Shown: positions 1 to 9,576 of the stretch, piece after piece
Layout of the letters: every line of letters begins with the position of its first letter
How positions within the stretch are numbered: the stretch's first letter is position 1
Assembly (NCBI RefSeq): GCF_021728395.1
Contig: NZ_JAKKCM010000002.1
Location: forward strand, 1 to 64,000
Origin: Vibrio sp. J1-1
Lineage (GTDB): Bacteria > Pseudomonadota > Gammaproteobacteria > Enterobacterales > Vibrionaceae
DNA: 64,000 bases
Direction of reading: 5' to 3'
Translations under genes and position numbers: made by a program
The notes under the pieces: model-generated
Told to the model about the DNA's origin: nothing
The model's input: only the letters and a program-made list of their open reading frames with translations
The model's database searches: none

Positions 1-1243
1 TTATTGTACTTGCACCAGTTAGTGGTTTTGTAGCGAGGCTTCGGCATCTAATCAAAGTCAGTGAATGAATGTCCCTGATCTGATCGTAAGATTTTGATTT
101 AGTTCATTCGATTTCCGCAACAAAGCCGCCTAAAGCTCCAGGTGTTCATTGTTGGAAGGGTATTTATACTTTGGTTAGCACTGTTGCTCTTTCAGCGCGG
201 TGCTAGCCATAAAAACGTAAATTTGAATATTTCTTATTTCTAACATTAGGCACGTCACATGCAGAGAGAAGCGCAGTGCAATAAAATCTGTCCTAAGTAC
301 CCGACCCTCTCTGTTACTGCTAACAACTCCCTCACATCAAAACCCTTCAATACCTAGGTGACGAACTTACTGTTTTCTAATACTCAATCATTGAAAATCA
401 ATCAGAGGGTTGTGAGTTCGATAAAGACGATTTTTGCGTTTTTGAAATGTTTAAAAATCGGATTTGATCTCAGTGGTGATTTCTCTGTTTTCTCTGTAAA
501 TTATTAATATAGTTGATTTTTTACTTACATGTGAATTGAATCGCATTTTGTTTTAATTTATAAAAAAACGTCCTGGATGAATTTTTATTCTAAATTATGC
601 AGCACATTCGGTCTGCTAATCGATCAGGCTGCCATTAGCTATTCATGGTGTGAATAAATGTAATTTGTTTGATTCTTTAGAAGAATGATTTTCTATTCAT
701 ACAGGGGAAGTGTTATATCAATATATTAGAAAAATCGAATTTGATCTTATTTATATCTTTTGTATTAAATGAGAAATTAATTATTAACAACTGTTAAATT
801 AATAAATAATGATATTGTTGATGTCTATTGTATTCGTCATTCACTATATTTAAGAATAGATAGTTGGTACGTATTAATATAACGCCCTTATTGGTTGGGT
901 GTTTATGAACATGTGATTGTCATAACTGGAGTTTATATCTAAAATTTATATTGGTTTTTTGTGTTTTGATGTTTTTGTTTTAATTACAAAAGCTTGTGTT
1001 TTTTGGTGTTAGATTTTTAGGTGCCAAATTCATATAAATTAACCAATAAAGTTTAGGTTTATACTAAAAATAGTTATCTTTTAATCAAGATAAATAATAT
1101 TTAAAAATAATTAAGGATTTAACCATAAGATTAATCTTGTGGTTGATAGGCTTATTGGGGTGTTTTAATGGAATTTCATCCCAATAATCTGTTTGTATTT
1201 AAGTTTATTCTAACAAACTTAATTTTCATGGAAGTTCTAAAAC
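1..1243. other. AT-rich intergenic region, no gene recognised
   Basis: No reading frame here has a plausible start, ribosome site and coding character. From about 480 the DNA is very AT-rich with many poly-T and poly-A tracts, which is typical of a long regulatory or xenogeneic-silencer-bound leader in vibrios. A CRP-like near match, TGTGAATTGAATCGCA, lies at 530-545, about 700 bases from the next gene. The only gene-related signal near the end is a GGAAG at about 1230 serving the gene at 1244. I found no convincing promoter pair and no RNA gene. Confidence 0.5.
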
Positions 1244-2110
1244 ATGCAGCACACAACAAAGTGGATGATGACGCCGCTAGCAATGTTGTTGGGTACGCTA
1301 TTTTCAATGTCTTCACTAGCTGAGGAAATAAGTGTATTCGATAGCAGAGGGCCAAAATCTACACACAATGAAGGAGAGACGTCCTGTTTTGTTTGCAAGT
1401 TAAGTGGGTCTGTTTACCTATCTTACGATACAAACATTTACGATAGAGACGATCATCGCTCCGTCCGCAATTTCTCTTGGGGAGGCGTTCTCAATTATTC
1501 CGTTTCTCGCGATGTAAAAGCCTACTTTTCTACGGGTGGTTATCGAGCACTAGAGGACGAAGTCGGCACTTATGCGACGGACTCAGTGCTAGGTTTGCAA
1601 TACTCGAACCTCTACCATTTCGGTGATACGGGAAAAGTCGGAATTGCAGGTCAGTTCACTATCCCTACCTCAGAAAACTCACGTAAAGATGAATTGAAAA
1701 CAGCATTTCGTTTGGCAGTGCCTATTTCCTTTTCTGTTTGGAGTATCGACTTCTCCATTTCCCCGAGAGTCAGAAAAAATTTTCACGACTACAAAACCAT
1801 GGGGGGACGCTCTCTGACGGAGTGGAGTTATTCAGTGTTCACTTTAGCGGAAAAGTCGTGGGAATCGTTTTCTCTAGGGGTGACCGCTTTAGGTGGAAAC
1901 ACCATTAGTTATCAAGGTACTCGCAGAACCAGTTGGAAGTACGAAAGTGCTTTATATGGCGCATACAAGTTTGATGACGATTGGTCTTTGCTACTGGCTG
2001 CGTCATCAACAGGTTTCTATCAAGACGCGGAGCGAGGCACATTGGGCAACATTGATTTGTTAAACCAAGAGAAAACCTCCTACATCGCCGAAGTAAGTTA
2101 TTCGTTCTAG
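1244..2110 (+). CDS. Putative outer-membrane beta-barrel protein, secreted
   Basis: The 288-residue product starts with an N-terminal signal peptide: Lys6, a hydrophobic stretch to about residue 25, and a likely Ala-Glu cleavage near 26-27. The mature part shows alternating aromatic/polar beta-strand patterns (for example VKAYFSTGGYRA, SVWSIDFSISPRV) and ends in Tyr-Ser-Phe, the C-terminal Phe recognised by the Bam complex. Two early cysteines (about 48 and 51) form a Cys-x-x-Cys pair, unusual in a barrel. GGAAG lies 11 bases before the ATG. The next gene, a large lipoprotein metalloprotease, starts 32 bases downstream and is probably co-transcribed. I cannot name a family; a role as partner or exporter for that protease is only inference. 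Confidence 0.7.
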   Translation: MQHTTKWMMTPLAMLLGTLFSMSSLAEEISVFDSRGPKSTHNEGETSCFVCKLSGSVYLSYDTNIYDRDDHRSVRNFSWGGVLNYSVSRDVKAYFSTGGYRALEDEVGTYATDSVLGLQYSNLYHFGDTGKVGIAGQFTIPTSENSRKDELKTAFRLAVPISFSVWSIDFSISPRVRKNFHDYKTMGGRSLTEWSYSVFTLAEKSWESFSLGVTALGGNTISYQGTRRTSWKYESALYGAYKFDDDWSLLLAASSTGFYQDAERGTLGNIDLLNQEKTSYIAEVSYSF

Positions 2111-2142
2111 GAAAATAAAAGAATATTAAGGATATCCAAATA

Positions 2143-5100
2143 ATGTTTAAAAAATTGACGCTGGTGTCAGCAATTACAGCCGCGCTGGTTGGTTGTGGAG
2201 CAGACGATCAAGCTTATGACTATGTTGAAAGAGATGCAAAAGAGGTTGCGGTTAAGGATCTGAAAGACGGTCGTTGGTTCTATGTGCCGACAACAGGTGC
2301 AGCTCCACGATTTGCTTTAAACCAATTTCCTTTCTTACAAGGCTCCCCTCGTTACGTTGAATTGTGTTTTACGAAAGAGGGCCTGGAAGTTCGTAGTTAC
2401 GATAAAAATTACCCTGATACAAATCTTTCTAAAGACGTAAACAACTACTGTGGTGACGAGAAGTTTGTCGCAGATGACGACGATGTAAACTTTGCTCAGG
2501 TGTTAACCATTCCGGGGGATTTTGCTGCCTATCGCTGTGACGAAGACTCATACGGTGACTGCACCAACCAAGAAGAAATCAATGAAGATGATAGCTTGGA
2601 CTACAAGCAGAAAACCCACTTTACTCCTAATCCAGAGGAACTCGAGGTTGCTGAGTTCAATAAGGAAGATCTGTATGGGGTTAATGACGGTATCTCGGAA
2701 CAAGGTACGCCACGACTCATTTCTTGGGACTTTGACCCTGAGAAAGGCGTACTGAACTTCGAATTAGAGCGTACGTTCCGTGTTGATTTAGATAAGTTAT
2801 CGAATTACATCAACTTTGCGACTAAAGCGAGCTTGGAAGAAGCTCTTGTTGATGGCGCATTCAAATCTCGTTTCTATTACTCTTTGGTACACGAAAGTGA
2901 AATCGCGACAGATGGCTACCAGCCAATTCTGTACCCAGTCGGTGATGAGAACGACATTGGCTTTTTCACCACAGCGACCAAAAAACTGAATCCGATAACG
3001 AACAAGTACGACAGAGAGGTGGTTTACCTGAACCGCTTCAACCCAGATCAAGACTCAATTAAATACTACTTGAGCGACAATTTCTTCGAAGAGAAGAACA
3101 AACTATTTCTCGATGCTACGCTTCAGTCGATCGATAAAATGAATCAAACGTTAAGAGTATTTGGTTCAGATTCAAGCAAGCCAGAAATTGAGATTGTAAA
3201 CAAAACCCAAGCGGCGGGCATCCATCCTGGTGATTTACGTTACAACGTGATAAACCTGATTGATGAACCACTCGCTAATGGTTTATTGGGGTATGGACCT
3301 TCGGTTTCTAACCCGATGACAGGCGAGATTATCAAAGCACACGTTAACCAATATGCTGGCGTCGCCAGAACGGGTGTGCCTTTCTACTGGGATAACTTGG
3401 CTCGATTCTACAATCGTAACCAGTTGGATTTGGATGGATTGGAGCCGTTACAAACCAGTGAGGGCGAGGTAAAAACAGACGTTTCGAAAAGAGTTGCAGC
3501 ACTTTCGACCATGGCGGCAATGGAAAAGCTGAACGTTGATGAGAATGTTCATGCGCCCTTCGTTTCGAAAGAGGAAATGGTCTCTGGTAAAGCGGCAACT
3601 AAGAGCCCAACGCAACTGCTTGCTGACTTCAATGATGATATGGCATTTGAGGACGTTGTAGCGGCAGAAGAAAACCGTTTGTCTTTCTGGGCAGAAAACA
3701 ACGTATATCCAATCGAAGCATCGTGGGTGTCATCAAGCAACAAAGCGATGCTCGATAACTTGCAACTCAATGATGACCGCTATTTTGAGATCAAACTTGA
3801 TGATGTGGGTAATGAAACGTCTCGTCATCTGAAGCGATGGAAGTACCTACCAAAAGATTTACAAGTAGAAGCCGCCAATGCAATTACGGTGGCGACTTAC
3901 AGCAATACGCTTGTTCATGAACTTGGTCACAACGTGGGTCTGCGTCATAACTTCAAGGCTTCGAATGATAAAGCGAACTACTACACTTTGGAGCAAGCAC
4001 ATCAACTTGGCTTAAATAACATTCCAGCGTACAGCTCTACAATGGACTACGCGCCAAGCATGTTGGATGAAACGCCAACTTGGGGTCTGTATGATATTGC
4101 GGCATTCAAGTTTGCTTATGGCCGTAAAGTCGAAACTATTCAAGATTCGTCAGGTGCGGCTCCTGTGCCAGTTGTAAAACCAGCAGACAGTGCGAGTGAT
4201 GAAGAAAAATCAGCATACGAGCGCTATCTTACTGAGCTGAATGCATACCAACAGGGCTTTGCGTACAAGTTCGGTGACAATCCAGACAACGATTCTCTCA
4301 TGGTGTGCTCGGAAGTTAAGGCGCTATCGGGCGATGATGAAGGTAAGTCATTGTACAACTGTGACTTTAGCCGATTTGATGCGGCGGCGTTGTCTGATGA
4401 TGGAGAGTTGAACGCTAAGACTCGTTACGGTGTGCTTTACTACTTAGATAAGGTGAACGAGATTGAGCGCAAGCCTTACGACTTCTGTACCGATGGTAAC
4501 GTGTCACTAAACAGTGACTGTAACCGTTTTGATGAAGGCACAGACTTAGAAGAGATCGTATCGTATGAATGGCAAAGCTATCTTGATAGTTATGATCGTC
4601 GCAACTTAGATTTGTACGGTACAAACGGCCTGTACTTATCTGATTATCCAAGCTACCTAGTTCGTCGTTTCAGGGAAATGAGCGCCATTCGAGATAAGAT
4701 GGAAGATCTAGAGCGCATTGACAACTTGTACACGAATCTGGGGTTAACATCGAGCACTGACAAACCGGGTGACTTCTTGTTACGCCTTGCATCAAACCCT
4801 GAACACTGTACTGAAGACAGCGCAGACAATAAGTGGTTCTGTGATTATGCCTTTGGTGCGAAAAAATCGGCGGCATTCTTCCTTGATGTGTTGCGTACAC
4901 CTGAACACCAATGTGTGATTGAAAATGCAGCAGGCAATCAAAAAGTTATTTCTTTTGGTCAATTGTTAGATAGTAACTCTTACCTAATTCCTGCCGACTA
5001 CGATCTTCAAACCACAAGCTGCTTTGATGACCTGGTTGCTGGCTTTATTGAAGATGCAGAAAGTGGTTATACCGCAGTGGCTGAAACAGCAAATAGCCGC

Positions 5101-6261
5101 TTCTTAAACTCCATTGGTAGCTTTGACCCAGATTACCCTTGGTCAAATTCCATCTCTGTTTTGGGGCACTGGCCGGACAAAGCATTGGCAAGTTATTTCT
5201 TGGCGCGTCGATTCTCTAACCGTTATACCGATGAAGTGAGCTTTGCATCATTGCTTGATATTCCGGGTGTACAGTCAGAGTACGAAGACATTATGAATAA
5301 CATTTTGGTGAATAATGCCCTAAACACGCCAGTCGCATTGATTGATAAAGACGGAGAGGAATACCTAGATCTCAAAGGTGTAACGGTGAACCTTCATCTA
5401 ACCGAACAGATGGAATCTTTGCCACCAATGCCTCGTGGTATCGCTGAATTCTTAGATATTGATAGCCGAAGCCGTGAGCGTATCGGGGATGTTCTGCTAA
5501 GAATGGGTGTGCGTCAAATGCAGTCTGACGATTACAAAGTGAAGACGCGTGGTAAAGCTCAGTTTGATGCTTTCACCAAGCAGCAAGATCGTTATGACAT
5601 TATTGCAGGCGATAAAGTCGAGTTCGTTATTGATGGTAAAAAGTTTGTCGCTACTAAAGCAAACAAGCTGGCTTATGACTATTCAAACCAGTTGGTCACG
5701 TCGGAAGGCTACGACCTGAAAACTTACTTGGATGGCTATGAGCAAGAAGAGCTGAGCGCGGTTGCCTCCGGTATCAGTAGCGCATGGGGACCATTCCGTA
5801 CGTCAATTATTCCTGCATTTCATGATGCCGTACTGCTACTTGATGCGCCAATGGTCAACGCAATGAAAGCGACGATTGATGCCGATATAGCAGCAGGTGT
5901 GCTGACGTTTAGCGACTCATTCATCAACTTTGTGAATGCAAACATTGCTTCAGGAGATCTCGTATTTGACGCTAATGCGAAAACATTGAGCTACCAAGGT
6001 GGCAAAGCGCACAGTGACTTCAAAGCGTTCGAGGCTTACTCAGATGCGATGCTTTTGATCTTCAATGGGTACACCCAAGAAATGATGTCTGCTGTCGACA
6101 ATGTGTATGCGGGCTACACCACATCCTCTGATACGCATAAAGAGTTGTGGTTAAAAGACCTGGATATGATTCAAGCGTATCTGAGTGGTGATATCGGCGC
6201 TGTCGCTGGTAAATACTATGAGATGCTAGATCGCTTACCCGAAGCAAGTGACTTTGAATAA
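2143..6261 (+). CDS. Giant zinc metzincin lipoprotein (DUF5117/DUF4953-like)
   Basis: The 1372-residue protein has a lipoprotein signal with lipobox LVGC (Cys18), so it is probably anchored in the outer membrane. The zinc site is His592-Glu-Leu-Gly-His596 with the third ligand His602 (HELGHNVGLRHNF), followed by a Met-turn SSTMDY with Met634. This HExxHxxGxxH plus Met-turn arrangement defines metzincins, and the GLRHNFKAS continuation is typical of the bacterial DUF4953 group. The protein is longer than usual members, with about 700 residues after the catalytic centre containing many cysteines and acidic stretches. Many Asp/Glu residues follow the lipid anchor. It is second in an operon with the barrel at 1244. 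The substrate is unknown. Confidence 0.8.
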   Translation: MFKKLTLVSAITAALVGCGADDQAYDYVERDAKEVAVKDLKDGRWFYVPTTGAAPRFALNQFPFLQGSPRYVELCFTKEGLEVRSYDKNYPDTNLSKDVNNYCGDEKFVADDDDVNFAQVLTIPGDFAAYRCDEDSYGDCTNQEEINEDDSLDYKQKTHFTPNPEELEVAEFNKEDLYGVNDGISEQGTPRLISWDFDPEKGVLNFELERTFRVDLDKLSNYINFATKASLEEALVDGAFKSRFYYSLVHESEIATDGYQPILYPVGDENDIGFFTTATKKLNPITNKYDREVVYLNRFNPDQDSIKYYLSDNFFEEKNKLFLDATLQSIDKMNQTLRVFGSDSSKPEIEIVNKTQAAGIHPGDLRYNVINLIDEPLANGLLGYGPSVSNPMTGEIIKAHVNQYAGVARTGVPFYWDNLARFYNRNQLDLDGLEPLQTSEGEVKTDVSKRVAALSTMAAMEKLNVDENVHAPFVSKEEMVSGKAATKSPTQLLADFNDDMAFEDVVAAEENRLSFWAENNVYPIEASWVSSSNKAMLDNLQLNDDRYFEIKLDDVGNETSRHLKRWKYLPKDLQVEAANAITVATYSNTLVHELGHNVGLRHNFKASNDKANYYTLEQAHQLGLNNIPAYSSTMDYAPSMLDETPTWGLYDIAAFKFAYGRKVETIQDSSGAAPVPVVKPADSASDEEKSAYERYLTELNAYQQGFAYKFGDNPDNDSLMVCSEVKALSGDDEGKSLYNCDFSRFDAAALSDDGELNAKTRYGVLYYLDKVNEIERKPYDFCTDGNVSLNSDCNRFDEGTDLEEIVSYEWQSYLDSYDRRNLDLYGTNGLYLSDYPSYLVRRFREMSAIRDKMEDLERIDNLYTNLGLTSSTDKPGDFLLRLASNPEHCTEDSADNKWFCDYAFGAKKSAAFFLDVLRTPEHQCVIENAAGNQKVISFGQLLDSNSYLIPADYDLQTTSCFDDLVAGFIEDAESGYTAVAETANSRFLNSIGSFDPDYPWSNSISVLGHWPDKALASYFLARRFSNRYTDEVSFASLLDIPGVQSEYEDIMNNILVNNALNTPVALIDKDGEEYLDLKGVTVNLHLTEQMESLPPMPRGIAEFLDIDSRSRERIGDVLLRMGVRQMQSDDYKVKTRGKAQFDAFTKQQDRYDIIAGDKVEFVIDGKKFVATKANKLAYDYSNQLVTSEGYDLKTYLDGYEQEELSAVASGISSAWGPFRTSIIPAFHDAVLLLDAPMVNAMKATIDADIAAGVLTFSDSFINFVNANIASGDLVFDANAKTLSYQGGKAHSDFKAFEAYSDAMLLIFNGYTQEMMSAVDNVYAGYTTSSDTHKELWLKDLDMIQAYLSGDIGAVAGKYYEMLDRLPEASDFE

Positions 6262-6283
6262 ACGATTGCCAGAAACTTAAAGC

Positions 6284-6314
6284 AAAGGCCTGCCGCATCG
6301 CAGGCCTTTATTAT
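6284..6314 (+). terminator. Rho-independent terminator after the metzincin gene
   Basis: A 10-bp perfect stem AAAGGCCTGC / GCAGGCCTTT (6284-6293 and 6300-6309) with a 6-base loop is followed by a T-rich tract. It lies 22 bases after the stop codon of the metalloprotease gene. Confidence 0.85.
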
Positions 6315-6403
6315 TGCTGAGGGCACCTAAGTGGCTGATGTTTATCTTATGTTGGTCTAGTCTCCACTTAGAACAAAAACTCACGGAGTTCTATCTTGCC
6401 GGA

Positions 6404-7327
6404 CTAATTTTCTAGACTGCTGTAGCGGTCCCAGTAGGGTAAATCAGTACCGAGCTTCTCGCTGATAAAGTCGATAAATACTCTCACTTTTAACGGCATG
6501 TGTTTGCGTTCTGGAAAAACGGCGTAAATGGCGTGCTCTGGTAGAGCGTAGTCTTCCATTACCACTTTTAGGCTACCAGCCGCAATGTCTCTTGATGCGA
6601 TAAAAGTGGGTAGCTGAGCAATTCCTGAGCCTCGTAAAAGCAATTGGCGAATCGCTTCGCTGTTGTTCACCACAAAGTTTCCTCTAGGAAGCACTTTGTA
6701 CTCACTGCTGTTGTTGATAAACATCCATTCGACACCACCACGAAAATAGGAATAGCGTAGGCAGTTATGTGCAACCAAATCACTAGGCTTTTGTGGCGTA
6801 CCAAACTCAACAAGGTAATCAGGCGATGCACAGAGGACGCTTTTACACGGTGCGAGACGTTTGGCGACCAGGTTGGATGAGGCTAATTCGCCAATACGAA
6901 TCCCTAAATCAAAGCTCTCTTTGACCAAGTCGACCATTTTGTCTTCGAGGTTTAAATCCACTTCTACTTTAGGGTAGCGCGTAAGAAACTCACTGATTAA
7001 AGGCGCGATATGCAGCACACCAAACGACATCGGCACGGTAATTTTGAGCTTACCTTGTGGGGATCCTTGCAGTTCAGATACCGCATCGACCCCTTGCTGG
7101 GCAAGATTAACGGCTTGAGACGCATATTCAAAATAGCGTCTTCCCGCTTCAGTCAGGCTTAGTTTTCGGGTGGTTCGATTAAGCAGGCGGATACCCAAGT
7201 CATCTTCTAGCTGATTGATACGTTTGCTAATAGCAGATTTAGTCAGATTAAGTTGTTTGGCCGCTAGCGAAAAGCTGCCGCACTCAACGACTGCCACAAA
7301 TACGGGCAGGGAGGCTATCGCGTTCAC
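6404..7327 (-). CDS. LysR-family transcriptional regulator (CrgA/PecT-like)
   Basis: This 307-residue protein has an N-terminal winged helix-turn-helix (residues 1-60; FSLAAKQLNLTKSAISKRI is the helix-turn-helix) and a LysR substrate-binding domain (about 90-295). The sequence after the linker (GKLKITVPMSFGVLHIAPLI) resembles the group that often controls oxidoreductase or efflux genes. It is transcribed away from yjjG with about 135 bases between them. LysR proteins usually act on the divergent promoter and their own gene, so yjjG or self-regulation is possible, but no target is shown by the sequence. AGGAGA lies just ahead of the start codon. Confidence 0.85.
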   Translation of the reverse strand: MNAIASLPVFVAVVECGSFSLAAKQLNLTKSAISKRINQLEDDLGIRLLNRTTRKLSLTEAGRRYFEYASQAVNLAQQGVDAVSELQGSPQGKLKITVPMSFGVLHIAPLISEFLTRYPKVEVDLNLEDKMVDLVKESFDLGIRIGELASSNLVAKRLAPCKSVLCASPDYLVEFGTPQKPSDLVAHNCLRYSYFRGGVEWMFINNSSEYKVLPRGNFVVNNSEAIRQLLLRGSGIAQLPTFIASRDIAAGSLKVVMEDYALPEHAIYAVFPERKHMPLKVRVFIDFISEKLGTDLPYWDRYSSLEN

Positions 7328-7462
7328 ATCAATCTCCTTTGCATTGGGTATAACTGTTGATTATATGGATACAATTAATTTCCAATTATAGAGATTATCT
7401 TCAAGAAGAAAACAATCTAGACTATGCACCAGTATTACGACCTTGATTTGGGAATGAATAAA

Positions 7463-8137
7463 ATGAAGTATGATTGGATTCTGTTTGATGCTGACGAGAC
7501 CTTGTTTCACTTTGACGCTTTCAAAGGTTTGCAGCTGATGTTTTCTCGCAAAGGCGTAGATTTTACTCCACAAGATTTTACTCACTACCAAAAGATAAAT
7601 AAGCCATTGTGGGTTGATTATCAAGATGGAAAAGTGACAGCGGATGAGCTGAAACACAAACGATTTAACGAGTGGGCAGAAAAGCTCAATACCACTACCG
7701 CGGAGTTAAACAGCGCATTTTTAGAAGCCATGGCTGACATTTGTAGCTTGCTGCCTGGCGCGAAAGAGCTGATGGAAGCGCTGCAAGGTAAAGCTAAAAT
7801 GGGCATCATCACCAACGGTTTTACCGAACTTCAAGCTATCCGCCTTGAACGTACGGGGATGGTCGACTACTTTGATCAAATCGTGATTTCCGAGCAAGTC
7901 GGTGTCGCAAAACCGGACTTAGGCATTTTCGAATACGCAATGCAGCAAATGGGGCAGCCATGTAAAACACGCGTTTTAATGGTGGGAGATAACCTGCATT
8001 CAGACATCTTAGGTGGTAATAACTTTGGTATTGAAACCTGTTGGTTGAATACAACTGGCGCAAGTGTGGATGACCGTATCGCACCAAGTTATACCGTAGA
8101 ATCGTTGAGCGAGCTAAAGAACATTTTGGTTGCGTAG
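7463..8137 (+). CDS. yjjG: Pyrimidine 5'-nucleotidase YjjG (HAD superfamily)
   Basis: The protein is a HAD phosphatase. HAD motif I is FDADETL (residues 6-12), motif II is the Thr-Asn of IITNGF, and motif IV is MVGDNLHSDILGG. The sequence runs closely parallel to E. coli YjjG, which hydrolyses dUMP, dTMP and non-canonical pyrimidine nucleotides as house-cleaning. An upstream in-frame ATG at 7424 would add 13 residues that YjjG lacks; GGGA at 7450-7453 supports the start at 7463, which gives 224 residues against 225 in E. coli. A Nudix hydrolase gene follows 38 bases later, so the two may form a nucleotide-sanitation operon. Confidence 0.9.
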   Translation: MKYDWILFDADETLFHFDAFKGLQLMFSRKGVDFTPQDFTHYQKINKPLWVDYQDGKVTADELKHKRFNEWAEKLNTTTAELNSAFLEAMADICSLLPGAKELMEALQGKAKMGIITNGFTELQAIRLERTGMVDYFDQIVISEQVGVAKPDLGIFEYAMQQMGQPCKTRVLMVGDNLHSDILGGNNFGIETCWLNTTGASVDDRIAPSYTVESLSELKNILVA

Positions 8138-8175
8138 ATAGCCATTAAATAGGGTTTTGGAACTAAGGAATCACC

Positions 8176-8715
8176 ATGTCAGATATCAAGCAACTAGACA
8201 GCAAAGTTGTCTATCAAAATAAATGGATGACGGTTCGTGAAGATAAAATTTTGCGTCCAAGTGGTGCGGAAGGCATCTATGGTGTCGTCGACAAACCAGA
8301 CTGCGCCGCGATCCTAGCTATCGACAATAGTCAGATTCATTTAGTGGAACAGTTTCGTTATACCGTAGGGCAGCGCTGTTGGGAGATCCCGCAAGGTGCT
8401 TGGGAATCCAGTCCTGATGTCGATCCCTTAGAGCTGGCGAAAGGCGAACTACGGGAAGAAACTGGCATGCTGGCTGGAACGATGGAATACGTTGGCGCAC
8501 AGTTTATTGCTTACGGCTTTTTAAATCAGACTTGCCATGTTTACTTTGCCAGTGATCTTGCTGAAGTTGGTAACCAGCTTGATAGCGAAGAAGAGGATCT
8601 TATTTCCCGAGCGTTCCCGGTAGAAGAGTTTGAGCAAATGATGATCGATGGCACGATAAAAGACAGCGTGACCATTGCCGCTTATGGTTTGGCGAAGCTT
8701 AAGAAATTGATTTAA
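8176..8715 (+). CDS. Nudix hydrolase, ADP-ribose pyrophosphatase-like
   Basis: This 179-residue protein carries a Nudix box at about residues 74-98 (GAWESS...ELAKGELREETGM), with the catalytic E-x-x-E-E core present. The Arg that usually begins the REUxEExGU half is Gly here. The surrounding pattern (VEQFRYTVG, then WEIPQGAWE) is typical of ADP-sugar/ADP-ribose pyrophosphatases. Start choice is supported by AAGGA 8 bases before the ATG. It follows yjjG closely, so removal of damaged nucleotide derivatives is plausible. The exact substrate cannot be read from sequence. Confidence 0.8.
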   Translation: MSDIKQLDSKVVYQNKWMTVREDKILRPSGAEGIYGVVDKPDCAAILAIDNSQIHLVEQFRYTVGQRCWEIPQGAWESSPDVDPLELAKGELREETGMLAGTMEYVGAQFIAYGFLNQTCHVYFASDLAEVGNQLDSEEEDLISRAFPVEEFEQMMIDGTIKDSVTIAAYGLAKLKKLI

Positions 8716-8747
8716 TTAAAACAAACACTATTTTTTGTTTTGATGTA

Positions 8748-8772
8748 ATACAGCGGCATAGTACCGCTGTAT
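8748..8772. terminator. Inverted repeat between convergent genes
   Basis: ATACAGCGG (8748-8756) and CCGCTGTAT (8764-8772) form a perfect 9-bp stem with a 7-base loop. It sits between the Nudix gene and the oppositely oriented gene at 8790. There is no clean T tract on either side, so it may be a weak bidirectional terminator. Confidence 0.4.
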
Positions 8773-8789
8773 AAACAGTGAGTTATCGC

Positions 8790-9224
8790 TTAATCGTCGA
8801 CTTTTTTACCTAAGATTTCCACATGTGCTTTTTTAGTTACGCCTGTAACTTGTAAGGCTGTGCTACCGACAGACTCGTAATTCAATTCGATTTTATCTAA
8901 CTTGGCGTCATCTTTTGTTGGCAGACTCAGGTTGCGAGATGACATGCCACTTGTAAGAATTCCCAAGCTGTCGAATGTCTTTTCTTTGCCGTCTTTCATG
9001 ATTACTTTAATGCTTTTCAGATTCACCGTACCTTGCGTACATTTGATCTTTATGTGGCTAAAGTGAGCATTCGCAAACGGGGATAGCGGTTTTACGGTGT
9101 CTGTCTCCGATTTAAAGCTGACGGTTTTTTCTGCAATTTTGTCCCAATCACTATCACTCGCGACCGATTGAAATGACGCACAAGCCGCTAAAAGGCAGAG
9201 TGAGATGGCTTTCAGTAGTTTCAT
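8790..9224 (-). CDS. Small secreted protein, perhaps YaaI/DUF2541-like
   Basis: The 144-residue product has a signal peptide (MKLLKAISLCLLAACASFQSV) with cleavage likely after Ala-Ser near residue 22. A Cys in the hydrophobic stretch (LLAACAS) is not a good lipobox. The mature part is small, lysine-rich and predicted beta-rich, ending VEILGKKVDD. It loosely recalls the E. coli YaaI (DUF2541) family, but I am not sure. The start is the ATG at 9224 because GAGGA lies 6 bases upstream; a TTG 15 bases earlier overlaps that ribosome site. It is convergent with the Nudix gene. Function is unknown. Confidence 0.65.
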   Translation of the reverse strand: MKLLKAISLCLLAACASFQSVASDSDWDKIAEKTVSFKSETDTVKPLSPFANAHFSHIKIKCTQGTVNLKSIKVIMKDGKEKTFDSLGILTSGMSSRNLSLPTKDDAKLDKIELNYESVGSTALQVTGVTKKAHVEILGKKVDD

Positions 9225-9537
9225 ATATTTTCCTCGCAATAAACTTAGACGTTTTTTAATTCAATTCGATGGACACTGTGCTCTCTTCCTGTCAAAAACT
9301 TGCTTTGTCTTAAAAACAAGACGTACCAATTTTAAATTTGAGCGAAGTAAGCCGGTTTTCTTTTTATAAATCCACCGCTTAGTGTAGTTCAGGAATGAAA
9401 ATCTAACGATTTAATTTAGCTAGGCTATTTAGATTTTTGAGTGAAGAATCTCAAGATACAACCAGGTAACGCTATATCAATCATTAGGTGATACGGACAT
9501 AGCGCCGTTGTAAATCCCCGTGTAAAAGTACAAACAT

Positions 9538-9567
9538 AAAATGGCCACGTTTTAGCGTGGCCATTTT
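9538..9567 (-). terminator. Terminator after tlh
   Basis: AAAATGGCCACG (9538-9549) and CGTGGCCATTTT (9556-9567) form a perfect 12-bp stem with a 6-base loop, 10 bases after the tlh stop codon. The U-rich arm on the minus strand gives a good intrinsic terminator. The symmetry allows some action on both strands. Confidence 0.85.
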
Positions 9568-9576
9568 GATCAAAGC

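Noticed and set aside
1-30. Possible gene end on the minus strand at the left edge (LVQVQ and stop)
   Set aside because: Only five codons before another stop, no coding pattern.
530-545. CRP-like TGTGAATTGAATCGCA
   Set aside because: One mismatch in the conserved half and about 700 bases from any gene, so not called as a functional site.
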